Positions 7,528 through 16,346 of a DNA stretch of 64,000 nt are shown here, piece by piece. Position 1 is the first letter of the stretch, and each line of letters opens with the position of its first letter. Where the stretch lies: NCBI GenBank assembly GCA_036267955.1, contig DATAVB010000024.1, positions 1-64,000 on the forward strand. The letters are read 5' to 3'. The notes under the pieces are model-generated. The model was not told the origin of the DNA and searched no databases. It saw only the letters and a list, made by a program, of their open reading frames with translations. This stretch comes from DATAVB01 sp036267955 (lineage in GTDB: Bacteria; Actinomycetota; Actinomycetes; Mycobacteriales; QHCD01). The position numbers and the translations under genes are program-made.

Positions 7528-8862
7528 TTATACCGGCGTCGGTGTCTTGGCGTACCGGGTGAGTTTGGTGCGCATCTCGGCAACCGCGGCCGCCGGGCTG
7601 AGCTGCCCAGCGGAGACGGCGCCGATCGCCGAGCCGGTGATGTTCTCGAAATCAGATCCCGATCCGGAATACCAGCCCGCGTCGTCGTAGTGGGCGAAAT
7701 CGGCGACGCCCTTGTAGTCGGACTGCGGTTTGATCTTGTCGTAGTCCGGGCTCTTCTGAAAAGGCAGCCAGGCCGGAATGTGACCACCGGCCGCCCAGGT
7801 GGCGCTCTGATCCATCATGGAACGGATGAACTGGAAGATGACCTTGCGCTTCGCGCTGTCCCGCTTGGAATCCTTCGGTAGGACGAAACTGTGCGAGTCG
7901 GCCTGGACCGCATAGCGGCCGCCGAAGACATTGGGAAAGCGCGTCATGCTGAACGGCGTCTTGGAGGTGATGAAGGTCGTTACTTCCCAGTCACCCTCGA
8001 AATAGAAGCCCGCTTTTCCGCTGGCGAAGAGCGTCGTCGCCCCGCCGTAATCCACATTGGTCGGCATCAACTTCCGCTTCGAGGTCAGGTCGGTGAGATA
8101 GCCGAGCGCCTTTTCAGCCTTGTCGTCGTCCAGCACGATCTGCCGGCCGTCATCGGACAGCACGGAGGCATTCTGCTGCCAATAGAGCGAGGAGAATATC
8201 CGCCACTGGGTGGCGAAATCGCTGACGGCAGCGACGCCGCCGTAGGCGCCGGTGACCTTCTTCGCGGCGGCCATGGCCGAGACGAGCGCATCCGGACCGT
8301 CCATGTCCTTGAGAGTGCCGTCCTTGTTGAGTAGACCGGCCTTCTTGCACACGTCCGTGTTGTAGTACATCACGAACGGGTGGGTGTCCAATGGGATCGC
8401 ATAGAGCTTTCCGTTGGTGTGCGCCTTTTTCCAGGCCGCCGGAGTGAAGTTCTGCTCCGTCAGTCCGAACGGCTCGAGCTCGGACTCGTTGAGCGGCTCG
8501 AGCAGGTCGGACTGGGCGAGAATCGAGGCCCGGGTCAGGTGGGCGATCGCGACGTCCGGCGGTTGGTCGCCGAGGGTCGCGAGCGTCACCTTCGTGTAGT
8601 ACGGATTTCCCCAGGCGAGCGTCACCGATTTCAGGTCGATGTTGGGATATTTCTTCGCATAGCCCTGCTGCATCGCCACCATGCGGACGCCGTCGCCGCC
8701 GCCCAGCAGGTTCCAGTAGGACAGCGAGCTCTCGCCGATACCGGTGCCTGCGACCCCGGCGCCGACCGATGTGCCGCAGGCGGTGGCCGTCGCGCCGACA
8801 CCGATCAGCCCGGCACCGCGCAACAACGAACGGCGACTGAACTCCGAATTGTTGATGCTCAT
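7528..8862 (-). CDS. Sugar ABC transporter substrate-binding lipoprotein
   Basis: This 444-residue family-1 extracellular solute-binding protein should capture arabino-oligosaccharides. The N-terminus has a twin-arginine motif (SRRSLL, residues 9-14) and a lipobox ending at Cys29. The mature part matches the protein at 32570-33919 over its whole length (for example GGDGVRMVAMQQGY, PLDTHPFVMYYN, WYSGSGSDFENI). Its ATG overlaps the stop of the upstream LacI gene by 4 nt (ATGA), so regulator and transporter are co-translated. Substrate is inferred from the co-transcribed GH51 and GH43. Confidence 0.9.
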   Translation of the reverse strand: MSINNSEFSRRSLLRGAGLIGVGATATACGTSVGAGVAGTGIGESSLSYWNLLGGGDGVRMVAMQQGYAKKYPNIDLKSVTLAWGNPYYTKVTLATLGDQPPDVAIAHLTRASILAQSDLLEPLNESELEPFGLTEQNFTPAAWKKAHTNGKLYAIPLDTHPFVMYYNTDVCKKAGLLNKDGTLKDMDGPDALVSAMAAAKKVTGAYGGVAAVSDFATQWRIFSSLYWQQNASVLSDDGRQIVLDDDKAEKALGYLTDLTSKRKLMPTNVDYGGATTLFASGKAGFYFEGDWEVTTFITSKTPFSMTRFPNVFGGRYAVQADSHSFVLPKDSKRDSAKRKVIFQFIRSMMDQSATWAAGGHIPAWLPFQKSPDYDKIKPQSDYKGVADFAHYDDAGWYSGSGSDFENITGSAIGAVSAGQLSPAAAVAEMRTKLTRYAKTPTPV

Positions 8863-9878
8863 CTGCTGTTCCGTTTCTCTTCAGAAGAGCCAGCTGTCGA
8901 CTCACGTACGATCAGCTCGATCGGCAGATTCACTCGAGATTCGACCTCCTCACCACGAATACGGTCGAGCAGCAGCGACATCGCGCGCTGCCCGGTCTGT
9001 TTCATCGGAATTCGAACGGTGGTCAGCGACGGGGTCAGATATTCGGCGAACGGCATGTCGTCGCAGCCGACCACGGCACAGTCCTCCGGCACCCGCATTC
9101 CACGTTGATGCAGCGCGGACAGGACCCCCAGCGCGATCAGGTCGTTGTGCGCGAAGATCGCGGACACATCCGGTGAACGGTCGAGCAGGGTGTGCGCCGC
9201 GGCCGACCCTCCCGCGGCACTCCAGTCCGCCTCCTCCACCCGGTCCGGGGGCAACTCGACGTCCCGATCGGCCAGTGCGGCGCGGAATCCCCGGGCCCGG
9301 GTCGCCACCACCAGACGACTGCGCGGCCCGACGACCATGCCGGGCGACTCGTGACCCAGATCGAGCAGGTGGTTGGCGACCACCCGACCCGTACCGCTGT
9401 GGCTGGATCCGACGACGGGCACGCCGCCGCCAGGAAAGTGGTGCAGGCCCACGGCCGGGACCCGTTCCTTCAGCAGGGCGCCGATCCCGGCGTCCTTCTC
9501 CAACCGGGGCGCGGCGGACAGGATCCCGTCCACCCGCCGCTCGATGAGCTGGCGCAGATATGCCAGCCCGTCGCTGCCGAGCGCGGTGCCGATCATCACG
9601 GCGTGACCGTTGCTGCGCGCCTCCTGCTCGGCCCCGACCACGAACTGTGCCAGCGCCCAATCGTCCAGATCGTCGGCGATGATGCCAATGGAATAGGTGG
9701 ATTTGCTCAACAGTCCCCGGGCCAGGGCATTCGGAACATATCCGAGCTCCTCGGCCGCGGCGTGAATCCGCGCCCTGGTGGCCTCCGACACGGCTACCGG
9801 CGCGCCCTTCAGGACCTTGCTCACCGTCTGGAAGCTCACTCCAGCATGGGCCGCAACGTCCTTCAGCGAGGCGTACAC
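8859..9878 (-). CDS. LacI-family regulator of the arabinoside operon
   Basis: This LacI/GalR repressor is about 339 residues. The HTH is at the N-terminus (SLKDVAAHAGVSFQTVSKVL), followed by a periplasmic-binding-protein-like sensor. The GTG at 9878 is preferred because GGAGGG lies 4 nt upstream and family members begin this close to the HTH; ATG 9890 and GTG 9926 are alternatives without a ribosome binding site. It is the first gene of the operon running down to GH43, so it probably autoregulates. A candidate operator lies upstream at 9930-9947. The inducer is presumably an arabinose oligomer. Confidence 0.88.
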   Translation of the reverse strand: MYASLKDVAAHAGVSFQTVSKVLKGAPVAVSEATRARIHAAAEELGYVPNALARGLLSKSTYSIGIIADDLDDWALAQFVVGAEQEARSNGHAVMIGTALGSDGLAYLRQLIERRVDGILSAAPRLEKDAGIGALLKERVPAVGLHHFPGGGVPVVGSSHSGTGRVVANHLLDLGHESPGMVVGPRSRLVVATRARGFRAALADRDVELPPDRVEEADWSAAGGSAAAHTLLDRSPDVSAIFAHNDLIALGVLSALHQRGMRVPEDCAVVGCDDMPFAEYLTPSLTTVRIPMKQTGQRAMSLLLDRIRGEEVESRVNLPIELIVRESTAGSSEEKRNSR

Positions 9879-9929
9879 GCCGCCCTCCATCAGCTGACAC
9901 GGATCCGTTCGAAACCTGTCGGTCACATT

Positions 9930-9947
9930 TAGGCGAAGGTTCGCCTA
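9930..9947. promoter_or_regulatory. Inverted repeat upstream of the LacI/arabinoside operon
   Basis: TAGGCGAA and TTCGCCTA are perfect inverted 8-bp arms separated by GG. The site lies just upstream of the regulator gene. It is the best operator candidate for that LacI protein, although it lacks the usual central CG. A short hairpin terminator for the gene ending at 10042 is the alternative; no T-run follows. Confidence 0.5.
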
Positions 9948-10041
9948 GCCGGTAGATAACCACTGCGGCGACGTGAACGCAAGACGCATACGGCGTACCC
10001 AGGCGCGGCCGAACGCCGCCCGGTCGATCGCGCCGCGAGGG

Positions 10042-11666
10042 TCAGGACCGGTGCAGCGACTCCGCAAACTCGCGCCGGATCTGGTCGCCGCCGGTCTTGC
10101 GCCAGGTGACCACCGCGTCGTCCCAGCTGGACAGCGGCTGGCGGCCCTGCAGGATCGCGTTCTGCACGTCGGTCATCTTGGTGTCCAGCTGGCCGCCCTT
10201 CGTGGCGGCGGTGTCCGAGAAGTGACCGATGGTCGGGTCGCCCACGGCGAGTGGCACGACCTTCTGCTGGAATGCATATTCGGTCCGGGTGACCCGTGGC
10301 ATGCCCGGGCAGTACATGATCTGCGGCGCATCCGCGACGTACTGGAGACCGAGGACGGTCTCGACATTTCCCTTCTGTGTCAGGGTTGGCTCGCCATGCT
10401 GCAGCTGGTAGTCCACATTCTTGGTGCCGTACTTGCGAAACAGGTATTCCTGCGTGCCGAACGGCGCCGCCAGCCAATTGCAGATGGTCAGCAACTCCCT
10501 GATCCGGTCCTTGCCGGCCTTTTGGACGCCGTGAAGCTGATGATTCCCGAGCCGGTCCACTGCACACCCCGGCCGCTGTCGTAGCCGGGCGGCACGATGC
10601 CGTCGATATCGAAATCCGGACCGGCGACATTCTCCTGGTAGTACTGCGGCCACGCGGCGAGCGTGTCCCAGATCAGCGCCGCCTTGCCGCTGTTGAACCA
10701 CTGTTTCGAACTCGTGTTGGCGGCACCGAAGGAGTCCGGATGCACCGAGCCGTCCTTGACCAGTTGGGCGGTCGCGCCGAGCGCCTGCTTGGTGCCTGGC
10801 AGTTCGTACACGCTGGTGAGTTTTCCGCCGTCGTTGCGCCAGCCCGGCCCGACGTGCAGCATCTCCTGGACGAACGCGGTCGGCGCACCGGCCAGTGCCC
10901 AGGTGTTCTTCCGGGTGTCGGTCAGATCCTGACACAGCTTCCGGAATTCGGCGAAGCTGCTCGGATCCGGATCTAGCCCCTTGGCTCGCAGAGTGTCGTT
11001 CCGGCGGAACATGAAGGCGCCCAGAATGCTCCGGGGAATCGGAATCCCGTAGATGCCGCCGTTGAAGATGCAGGACTTCCAGCCCTGGGTGGGCAGGTTG
11101 GCGAGAAAGGGATAGTCCGTGACCGCAGCTCCGGACAGGAACTCCGTGAGGTCCTGGCATTTCGCCTGCAACAGGGCGGGAAGGTGTGCCGGCAGGTTGT
11201 GCACCTGGAAAAGATCCGGAAGATCGCCACCGGCCACGGTGGTGGCGAATCGGGCCGGATAGTCGCTGGCCGGCGAGATGCTCAGCTTCAGGTCGACACC
11301 GAGCCGCTTGTTCAGCGCCTGCCAGAACTCGTTGCTCCCCACTCCGGGCGGAATCGGCGACGAGCTCTGAGTGAAGACGTTCACCGTTCCACCGTGTCCC
11401 GGCTTCCCGTGCGTAACGCTGGGCGGCGCGGCCGGATAGGCCAGGAAGCCGTCCAGGACACCCGCCTCGGTGCCCACCAGATCGGGCCTGGGGCCTCCGT
11501 GAAACGGTTTGTACGCCGGCAGTTTCACCTTGCTGTTGGCCGCCGCGGTGTCGTGGCCGCCGCTATGCCCGCAGCCGGCCACGAGTGGAATGCCCGCTGC
11601 GGCGGCCGATCCGGCCGCCGCGCCGCGAAGCATCTGCCGCCGGCTCAATTCCGTGATCTGCACCAT
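10042..11666 (-). pseudogene. LplA-like solute-binding lipoprotein gene, frameshifted
   Basis: The N-terminal frame (11666 to about 10525) encodes a Tat/lipoprotein signal (SRRQML, Cys near residue 32) and two thirds of a binding protein. The C-terminal third continues in another frame to 10042. Comparison with the intact relative at 19563-21206 places the break at the A4 run (T4 on the plus strand, 10520-10523): one extra A would restore FTASKKAGKDRIRELL, matching STTAIKKASKSRVKELL. The original frame instead meets a stop at 10488. It follows the LacI gene at 11696-12685 and has no adjacent permease or ATPase. It is either a recent pseudogene or an assembly indel. Confidence 0.85.
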
Positions 11667-11695
11667 CTGCGTATTCCTCTCCTCGCGGCGGCCGG

Positions 11696-12685
11696 TCAGC
11701 GCGGCGCTGGGCCCGTCGACCGGCGCACCCGCAATTGACTGTCGAGCTCGATCACAGCCGGTTCTTCGCCATCGCCGGCACCGAGCGAGTCGACGATCAG
11801 ATCGACCGCCTGCCGCCCCATGTCCCGCAGCGGCAGCCGGACGCTGGTCAACAATGGATTGGAGCTGCGGGCCAGCAGGGTGTCATCCACGCCGATGACG
11901 CTGATGTCCTGTGGCACAGCGATTCCGCGGTCGGTGAATCTGGCCAGCAGGCCGAGCGCCACCATGTCGTTGTGCGCCACCACGCAGGTCGCGCCGGCCG
12001 CCCGGACCAGATCGGCGGCATGGACACCGGACTCGAACCGCGCCTCGAATGGGCCGAATTCGGTGAGCCGTACCTCGCTCTCTTTGCAGGCGGCCCGCAT
12101 CGCCAACTGGCGCTGGTGATTGGACCACGAGTGTTCCGGCCCGGCGACGTAGGAGCAGTGCCGGTGCCCCAGCGCGGCGGCGTGCGCCACCGCCTGACCC
12201 ATGCCGTCGCGGGCCGGCACTGTCACCGCCGGAAGCCCTGGTACGACGCGATTGACCAGCACAGTGGGGATCCGCGCGGCAATCGCAAGCACGTGGGCGT
12301 CCGCCATCCGCGGCGCGACCAGCACCAGTCCGTCCACCTGGCGCAGCACCGCCTCGGCGATCTCGTATTCCTCCGTCTCGTTCTCGTCGGTGTCGGCGAG
12401 CAGCGCCGTGTAACCCTTCCGGGCGGACCTGGCCTGGGTCGCCTTCACGATTTCGGCGAAGAACGGATTGGCGATGTCAGGGACGATGACACCGATCGAC
12501 GCGGTACGGCCCAACGCCAGTGACCGGGCGATCGGATTGGGGGCATAGCCGAGCCGCTCACCGACGGCCAGCACCCGCTCCCGGGTCGGCGGCTTCACCA
12601 GATCGGGCGCCGCGAAGGTCCGGGACACGGTCGAGGGCGACACGCCGGCAGCGGCGGCGACCTCGGCAATGGTGACCATCGGCAT
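11696..12685 (-). CDS. LacI-family transcriptional regulator
   Basis: This 329-residue LacI/GalR protein starts MPMVTIAEVAAAAGVSPSTVSRTF (HTH at about residues 4-25), followed by a sugar-binding-type sensor. ATG 12685 follows GGAG at 4 nt; the longer frame to 12787 adds non-homologous sequence. It lies upstream of and co-directional with the frameshifted binding-protein gene, and is divergent from the oxidoreductase at 12886. The effector is unknown, probably a sugar handled by one or both neighbours. Confidence 0.88.
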   Translation of the reverse strand: MPMVTIAEVAAAAGVSPSTVSRTFAAPDLVKPPTRERVLAVGERLGYAPNPIARSLALGRTASIGVIVPDIANPFFAEIVKATQARSARKGYTALLADTDENETEEYEIAEAVLRQVDGLVLVAPRMADAHVLAIAARIPTVLVNRVVPGLPAVTVPARDGMGQAVAHAAALGHRHCSYVAGPEHSWSNHQRQLAMRAACKESEVRLTEFGPFEARFESGVHAADLVRAAGATCVVAHNDMVALGLLARFTDRGIAVPQDISVIGVDDTLLARSSNPLLTSVRLPLRDMGRQAVDLIVDSLGAGDGEEPAVIELDSQLRVRRSTGPAPR

Positions 12686-12885
12686 CGGGCTCCAGTCGTA
12701 CGAAGGTCGGCCCGATGACGCATCAATGAATGCGGTGTCATTCGAGGTCAACCTGGCCATGACACACGCACAAACGCCGGCATTCAAGTCTTATTCTTGT
12801 CCAGTTCCGGCCACGGTCGTCCCCGGTCGCCGCAATGAATGAAAGCGTAATGATCCTCCATCATTTTGCGCCGGAGGGATCATCC

Positions 12886-14235
12886 ATGAGCCAGTCCAGT
12901 GAACGGCCCAGCCGTGCGGCGATCGTCGGCACCGGCGGGCGGGCCACCATGTACACCCGCGCGTTGGGGCAGCGGCCCGGCACGACGGTGGCCGCGCTGT
13001 GCGATCCCAACCCGGTCCGGCGCGGCATTCACAGCCGCCTGCTCACCGAGCAGTTCGGTCAGCCGGCGCCCTCGGAATGGCCGCCGGAGGAATTCGAGAA
13101 GATGCTCGCCACCGAGCGGATCGACACCGTCGTCGTGACGACCGTGGACCAGTATCACGACGAGTACATCGTCAAGGCCCTGGATGCGGGCTGCTGGACG
13201 ATCACCGAAAAGCCCATGACGACCGACCCGGTGAAATGCCGCCGCATCCTCGAGGCCGCCGAACGCACCACCGGCCGGCTCTCGGTCACCTTCAACTACC
13301 GTTTCAACAGCGCTTTCGCCACCGTGCACCGACTGCTGCGCGAGGGCACGATCGGTTCGATCACCTCGGTGCATTTCGAATGGGTGCTGGACGTCCGGCA
13401 CGGCGCCGACTATTTCCGCCGCTGGCACCGGGAGAAGCGCAACAGCGGCGGCCTGATGGTGCACAAGGCGAGCCACCATTTCGACCTGGTCAACTGGTGG
13501 CTGGACAGCGCTCCCCGGACAGTCTTCGGTGCGGGCCAACTTTCCTTCTACGGCTCGGAATCCGGCCAACGCAACGGCCTGGCCCGCGACTACGTACGGG
13601 CGCACGGCGCGCCCGCGGCCGTCGGCGACCCGTTCGCCCTGGACATGGCCGGCGACGACACCCTGCGGGCGCTCTATCTCGACGCCGAGGGCGAGGACGG
13701 CTACATCCGCGACCAGAACGTCTTCGGTGACGGCGTGACGATCGAGGACGACATGGCGGTGCTCGCCACGTTCGCCAGTGGCGCATCCATGAGTTACCAC
13801 CTCACCGCGTATTCGCCGTGGGAGGGCTGCCGGGTCATGTTCAACGGCTCGACCGGCCGGCTCGAATTGGATATGGAGGAGAGCGTCTGGCTCTCGCCCC
13901 CGACGCCGCAGCAGGAGGGTTACGGACTGCACGGTACGAAGGCCGCCACCCACGCCGGCGAGCCACGGATCCAGGTCCGTCCACTGTGGAAGGAACCGTA
14001 CGACGTGCCGGTGGAGTACAGCCACGGTGGACACGGCGGCGCCGACGAACGCCTGCTCCAGGCGCTTTTCAACCCGGAGCTGGCACCGGCCGAGGATCTG
14101 GCCAAGCTCGCCACCGCACGCGACGGCGCCTACGCGCTGCTCGTCGGTGCGGCGGCCAACACGTCGTTCGGCTCCGGCCAGGCCGTCACCATCGCCGATC
14201 TCGTCGACGTCGAGTCCTACCGCAAGATCGGTTGA
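12886..14235 (+). CDS. Gfo/Idh/MocA-family oxidoreductase
   Basis: This 449-residue NAD(P)-dependent dehydrogenase of sugars or inositols has an N-terminal Rossmann fold (AAIVGTGGRATMYTRAL) and the conserved EKPMTTDPVKC block, in which Lys is the usual catalytic residue. A C-terminal alpha/beta domain follows, with FEWVLDVRHGADYFRRWHRE. It is longer than the typical 330-390 residues because of inserts around residues 210-270. ATG 12886 follows GGAGGG at a good distance. It is divergent from the LacI gene, which may control it. Substrate unknown. Confidence 0.87.
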   Translation: MSQSSERPSRAAIVGTGGRATMYTRALGQRPGTTVAALCDPNPVRRGIHSRLLTEQFGQPAPSEWPPEEFEKMLATERIDTVVVTTVDQYHDEYIVKALDAGCWTITEKPMTTDPVKCRRILEAAERTTGRLSVTFNYRFNSAFATVHRLLREGTIGSITSVHFEWVLDVRHGADYFRRWHREKRNSGGLMVHKASHHFDLVNWWLDSAPRTVFGAGQLSFYGSESGQRNGLARDYVRAHGAPAAVGDPFALDMAGDDTLRALYLDAEGEDGYIRDQNVFGDGVTIEDDMAVLATFASGASMSYHLTAYSPWEGCRVMFNGSTGRLELDMEESVWLSPPTPQQEGYGLHGTKAATHAGEPRIQVRPLWKEPYDVPVEYSHGGHGGADERLLQALFNPELAPAEDLAKLATARDGAYALLVGAAANTSFGSGQAVTIADLVDVESYRKIG

Positions 14236-14733
14236 TCAGTCGGCGAGCCGGAAAGCCAGCTGGGTCTGCCATTTGTTCATGTCCGGCTCTTCCCGGGGAT
14301 CGGTGTGGTAGATCTCCAGCCGCGAACGCCATTTCTCACCCTCGGCGGTCTCGGTCCTGTCCCATTTCAGGCCCTGATTCGCCGCCCAGTCCAGCAGGGT
14401 CGCGGTGGCGTTGATCAGGTCGGCCGGGTGGCCGGTGTGCTCGACCGTCGCGTACCTGCCGGCGGGCAGCACGCCGGCCAGCACCCGGTCGTCGCCGTCA
14501 ACGGCCGCGGAGATGGGCACACCGACCTCGATCTCCAGGCTCCGCGCCATGTCGATGACGTTGTATTTCCAGAACGGCTCACCGGCCGGCTCGATGCCGT
14601 GCGCACCAAGCCACCCGAACACCTCCGGGTGCAACGGCGGGGCCACCTCGCCCAGGTTGTCCATCGTCGCCGTGGTCCGGATAGCCACGTATGGCTGCTC
14701 GCCGCGCGGTGTGACCTGTGGTTCTGTCAGCAT
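14236..14733 (-). CDS. GyrI-like small-molecule-binding domain protein
   Basis: This 165-residue single-domain protein resembles the GyrI/SMBP effector-binding fold: an N-terminal VAIRTTATMDNLGEV strand region, a central LPAGRYATVEHTG block and C-terminal EIYHTDPREEPDMNKWQTQL. Such proteins bind hydrophobic or cationic ligands and can also inhibit gyrase or sequester drugs. ATG 14733 follows GAGAGGAG. It lies downstream of the ABC transporter genes on the same strand with a 66-nt gap that contains a hairpin, so co-transcription is uncertain. Its stop directly abuts the convergent oxidoreductase. Confidence 0.78.
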   Translation of the reverse strand: MLTEPQVTPRGEQPYVAIRTTATMDNLGEVAPPLHPEVFGWLGAHGIEPAGEPFWKYNVIDMARSLEIEVGVPISAAVDGDDRVLAGVLPAGRYATVEHTGHPADLINATATLLDWAANQGLKWDRTETAEGEKWRSRLEIYHTDPREEPDMNKWQTQLAFRLAD

Positions 14734-14773
14734 GTCCGTGCTCCTCTCCCGTTCGTCTCCGCACACCGTGCCG

Positions 14774-14790
14774 CCTGCCCCAGGGGCAGG
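14774..14790. terminator. Short GC hairpin after the ABC permease gene
   Basis: CCTGCCCC and GGGGCAGG are perfect arms around a single A, 10 nt beyond the permease stop on the reverse strand. There is no T-run, so termination is uncertain. The tiny loop means a few inner pairs would open. Confidence 0.35.
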
Positions 14791-14799
14791 GTCAAGTGA

Positions 14800-15453
14800 T
14801 CAGACCCGGGTACGGGCGATCCGCTGCGCGCCGGCGACCGTCACCACCGCCAGGGCGACGGCCTGCGCAGCCGTCAATGCGATCGATCCGGCCAGGTGCG
14901 CCGGATGGTCGGCGCCCAGCAGGGACAGCAGTTGCCGGGCCGGCGGGAAGTCCGGTACGGCCAGCTCCGCGACGCAGACGGCGACGCCGCTGACCACCGC
15001 CCACGCGGTGTGGACCAGCACCGGCCGGGACAGCAGCGCGCCGAACCCGACCCCGGTCAACGCCGTCACCAGGTGCGCGGCCAGTCCGGCGGCCACCGCG
15101 GTGCCGCTGGCGCTGTGCCCACCGACCACGAGCGGCCACAGCACGCCCAGCGCCAGCAACGGCACGCAGGCGAGATACGCCGTGGCGAGCTTGGCCAGCC
15201 GGACCCGCGTCGCGCTGCCGACCGTGGCGACGGTGATCGCGGTCTGGAACGGATCCTCGCTGCCCGCGATCACGATCGTCAGCCAGAGCGACACGGCCAG
15301 CATCGCCGCCGAAGTGGACCCGTAGCAGGAAAGCGCCGAACCACCACCGGCGTCGAGAACCGCCACCAGGATGACGAAACACAGCATCGGGGCGGCCCAG
15401 CGCTGCGAGCGGCCGGCGTCCGCGGCGAGGTAGCGGATCAACGCGATATTCAC
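14800..15453 (-). CDS. ABC transporter membrane subunit
   Basis: This 217-residue protein is almost entirely hydrophobic with about six membrane segments and no periplasmic domain. It begins at GTG 15453, which overlaps the ATPase stop (GTGA), so it is the membrane partner of that ATPase. It resembles small ABC-2-type permeases in size and topology only; I do not recognise a named family. Its place in a BlaI-M56-ABC series suggests a role in the cell envelope or drug efflux. Confidence 0.75.
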   Translation of the reverse strand: MNIALIRYLAADAGRSQRWAAPMLCFVILVAVLDAGGGSALSCYGSTSAAMLAVSLWLTIVIAGSEDPFQTAITVATVGSATRVRLAKLATAYLACVPLLALGVLWPLVVGGHSASGTAVAAGLAAHLVTALTGVGFGALLSRPVLVHTAWAVVSGVAVCVAELAVPDFPPARQLLSLLGADHPAHLAGSIALTAAQAVALAVVTVAGAQRIARTRV

Positions 15454-16289
15454 ACCGCACCGTCGGCGCGCCGGGCCTCGACCAGCGACCAACCCGCCGT
15501 CAGCGCGACGCGCAACACCGCGTCGGCGTCCTGGGTGCGTACCGTCAATCGACCGCCGGCCTGTTCGTGCCCGGCCACCGCCGGCAGGTCCCGCACGCTG
15601 GCCTCGTCGGTGACCGCGCGCAGCACGAGCTCCATCCAGGTGGTCCGGTCCAAGGCGTCGAACCGGTCCAGCTCGCCGGCCCGCAGCCGACCCGCAGCCA
15701 GGACCAGCGTGAGGTCGGCGCCCCGGACCACCTTCGTGCCGTGCGCGCTGACCAGAACCGCCGCGCCGTTGTCCCGAGCCGTCGCGAGCAGGTCGTCCAG
15801 CGCCGCGCCGGCCGGCGCGTCCAGCCCGCTGAACGGCTCGTCCAGCACCAGCAGCTCCGGCTCGGCCAGCAGCGCCTGGGTGAGCGCCACCTTCTGGTTG
15901 TTGCCTTTGGACAGCGAGCTGATCGGCACGTCGGGTCCGGGCCGCAACTGCAACCGGTCGAACAGTCCGGTCGCCCGGGTTGCGGCGGCCGACGAGGACA
16001 GGCCACGCAGCCGACCCATGTGCTCGACGTACTGATTGGCGGTCATCCGCAGGGCGGCCGGCAGCCGTTCCGGCACGTATCCGACCGACCGGGCCCGCAG
16101 CCGCAGCCGACCCGACGTCGGCTCCGAGGCGCCCACCACCATCCGCAGCAGCGTGGACTTGCCGGAGCCGTTGCCGCCGGCGATCACCGTGACGGTGCCG
16201 GAGTCGGCGGTCAGGTTGACGCCGTCGAGCACCCAACGACCGCGCGGCGAGAACCGCTTCCGTACTCCCGACAGTTGGACCGTATGCAC
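15450..16289 (-). CDS. ABC transporter ATP-binding protein
   Basis: This 279-residue ABC ATPase has Walker A GGNGSGKST (residues 38-46), a variant signature LSKGNNQ, Walker B LLVLDEPF, and the switch His in VSAHG. The C-terminal ~70 residues are a non-catalytic extension, as in ABC-2 exporters. It starts at GTG 16289 after AAGGGG. It lies 57 nt downstream of the M56 peptidase gene and overlaps the permease gene, so it is likely part of the BlaI-controlled operon. Confidence 0.88.
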   Translation of the reverse strand: MHTVQLSGVRKRFSPRGRWVLDGVNLTADSGTVTVIAGGNGSGKSTLLRMVVGASEPTSGRLRLRARSVGYVPERLPAALRMTANQYVEHMGRLRGLSSSAAATRATGLFDRLQLRPGPDVPISSLSKGNNQKVALTQALLAEPELLVLDEPFSGLDAPAGAALDDLLATARDNGAAVLVSAHGTKVVRGADLTLVLAAGRLRAGELDRFDALDRTTWMELVLRAVTDEASVRDLPAVAGHEQAGGRLTVRTQDADAVLRVALTAGWSLVEARRADGAV

Positions 16290-16346
16290 CCGATTGACCC
16301 CTTCGCCATCCCTGTACGGCCAACGACGGAGATCAGCGGAAGGTTC

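Noticed and set aside
10515..10530. Programmed ribosomal frameshift in the binding-protein gene
   Set aside because: The A4 run does not form a slippery heptamer in the required frame, and re-pairing after a -1 slip at AAA would be poor. A point deletion or sequence error explains it better.
12719..12734. CGCAT-N6-ATGCG dyad near the divergent LacI/oxidoreductase promoters
   Set aside because: Five-base arms with a six-base spacer are too weak to separate from chance, and no second copy was seen.
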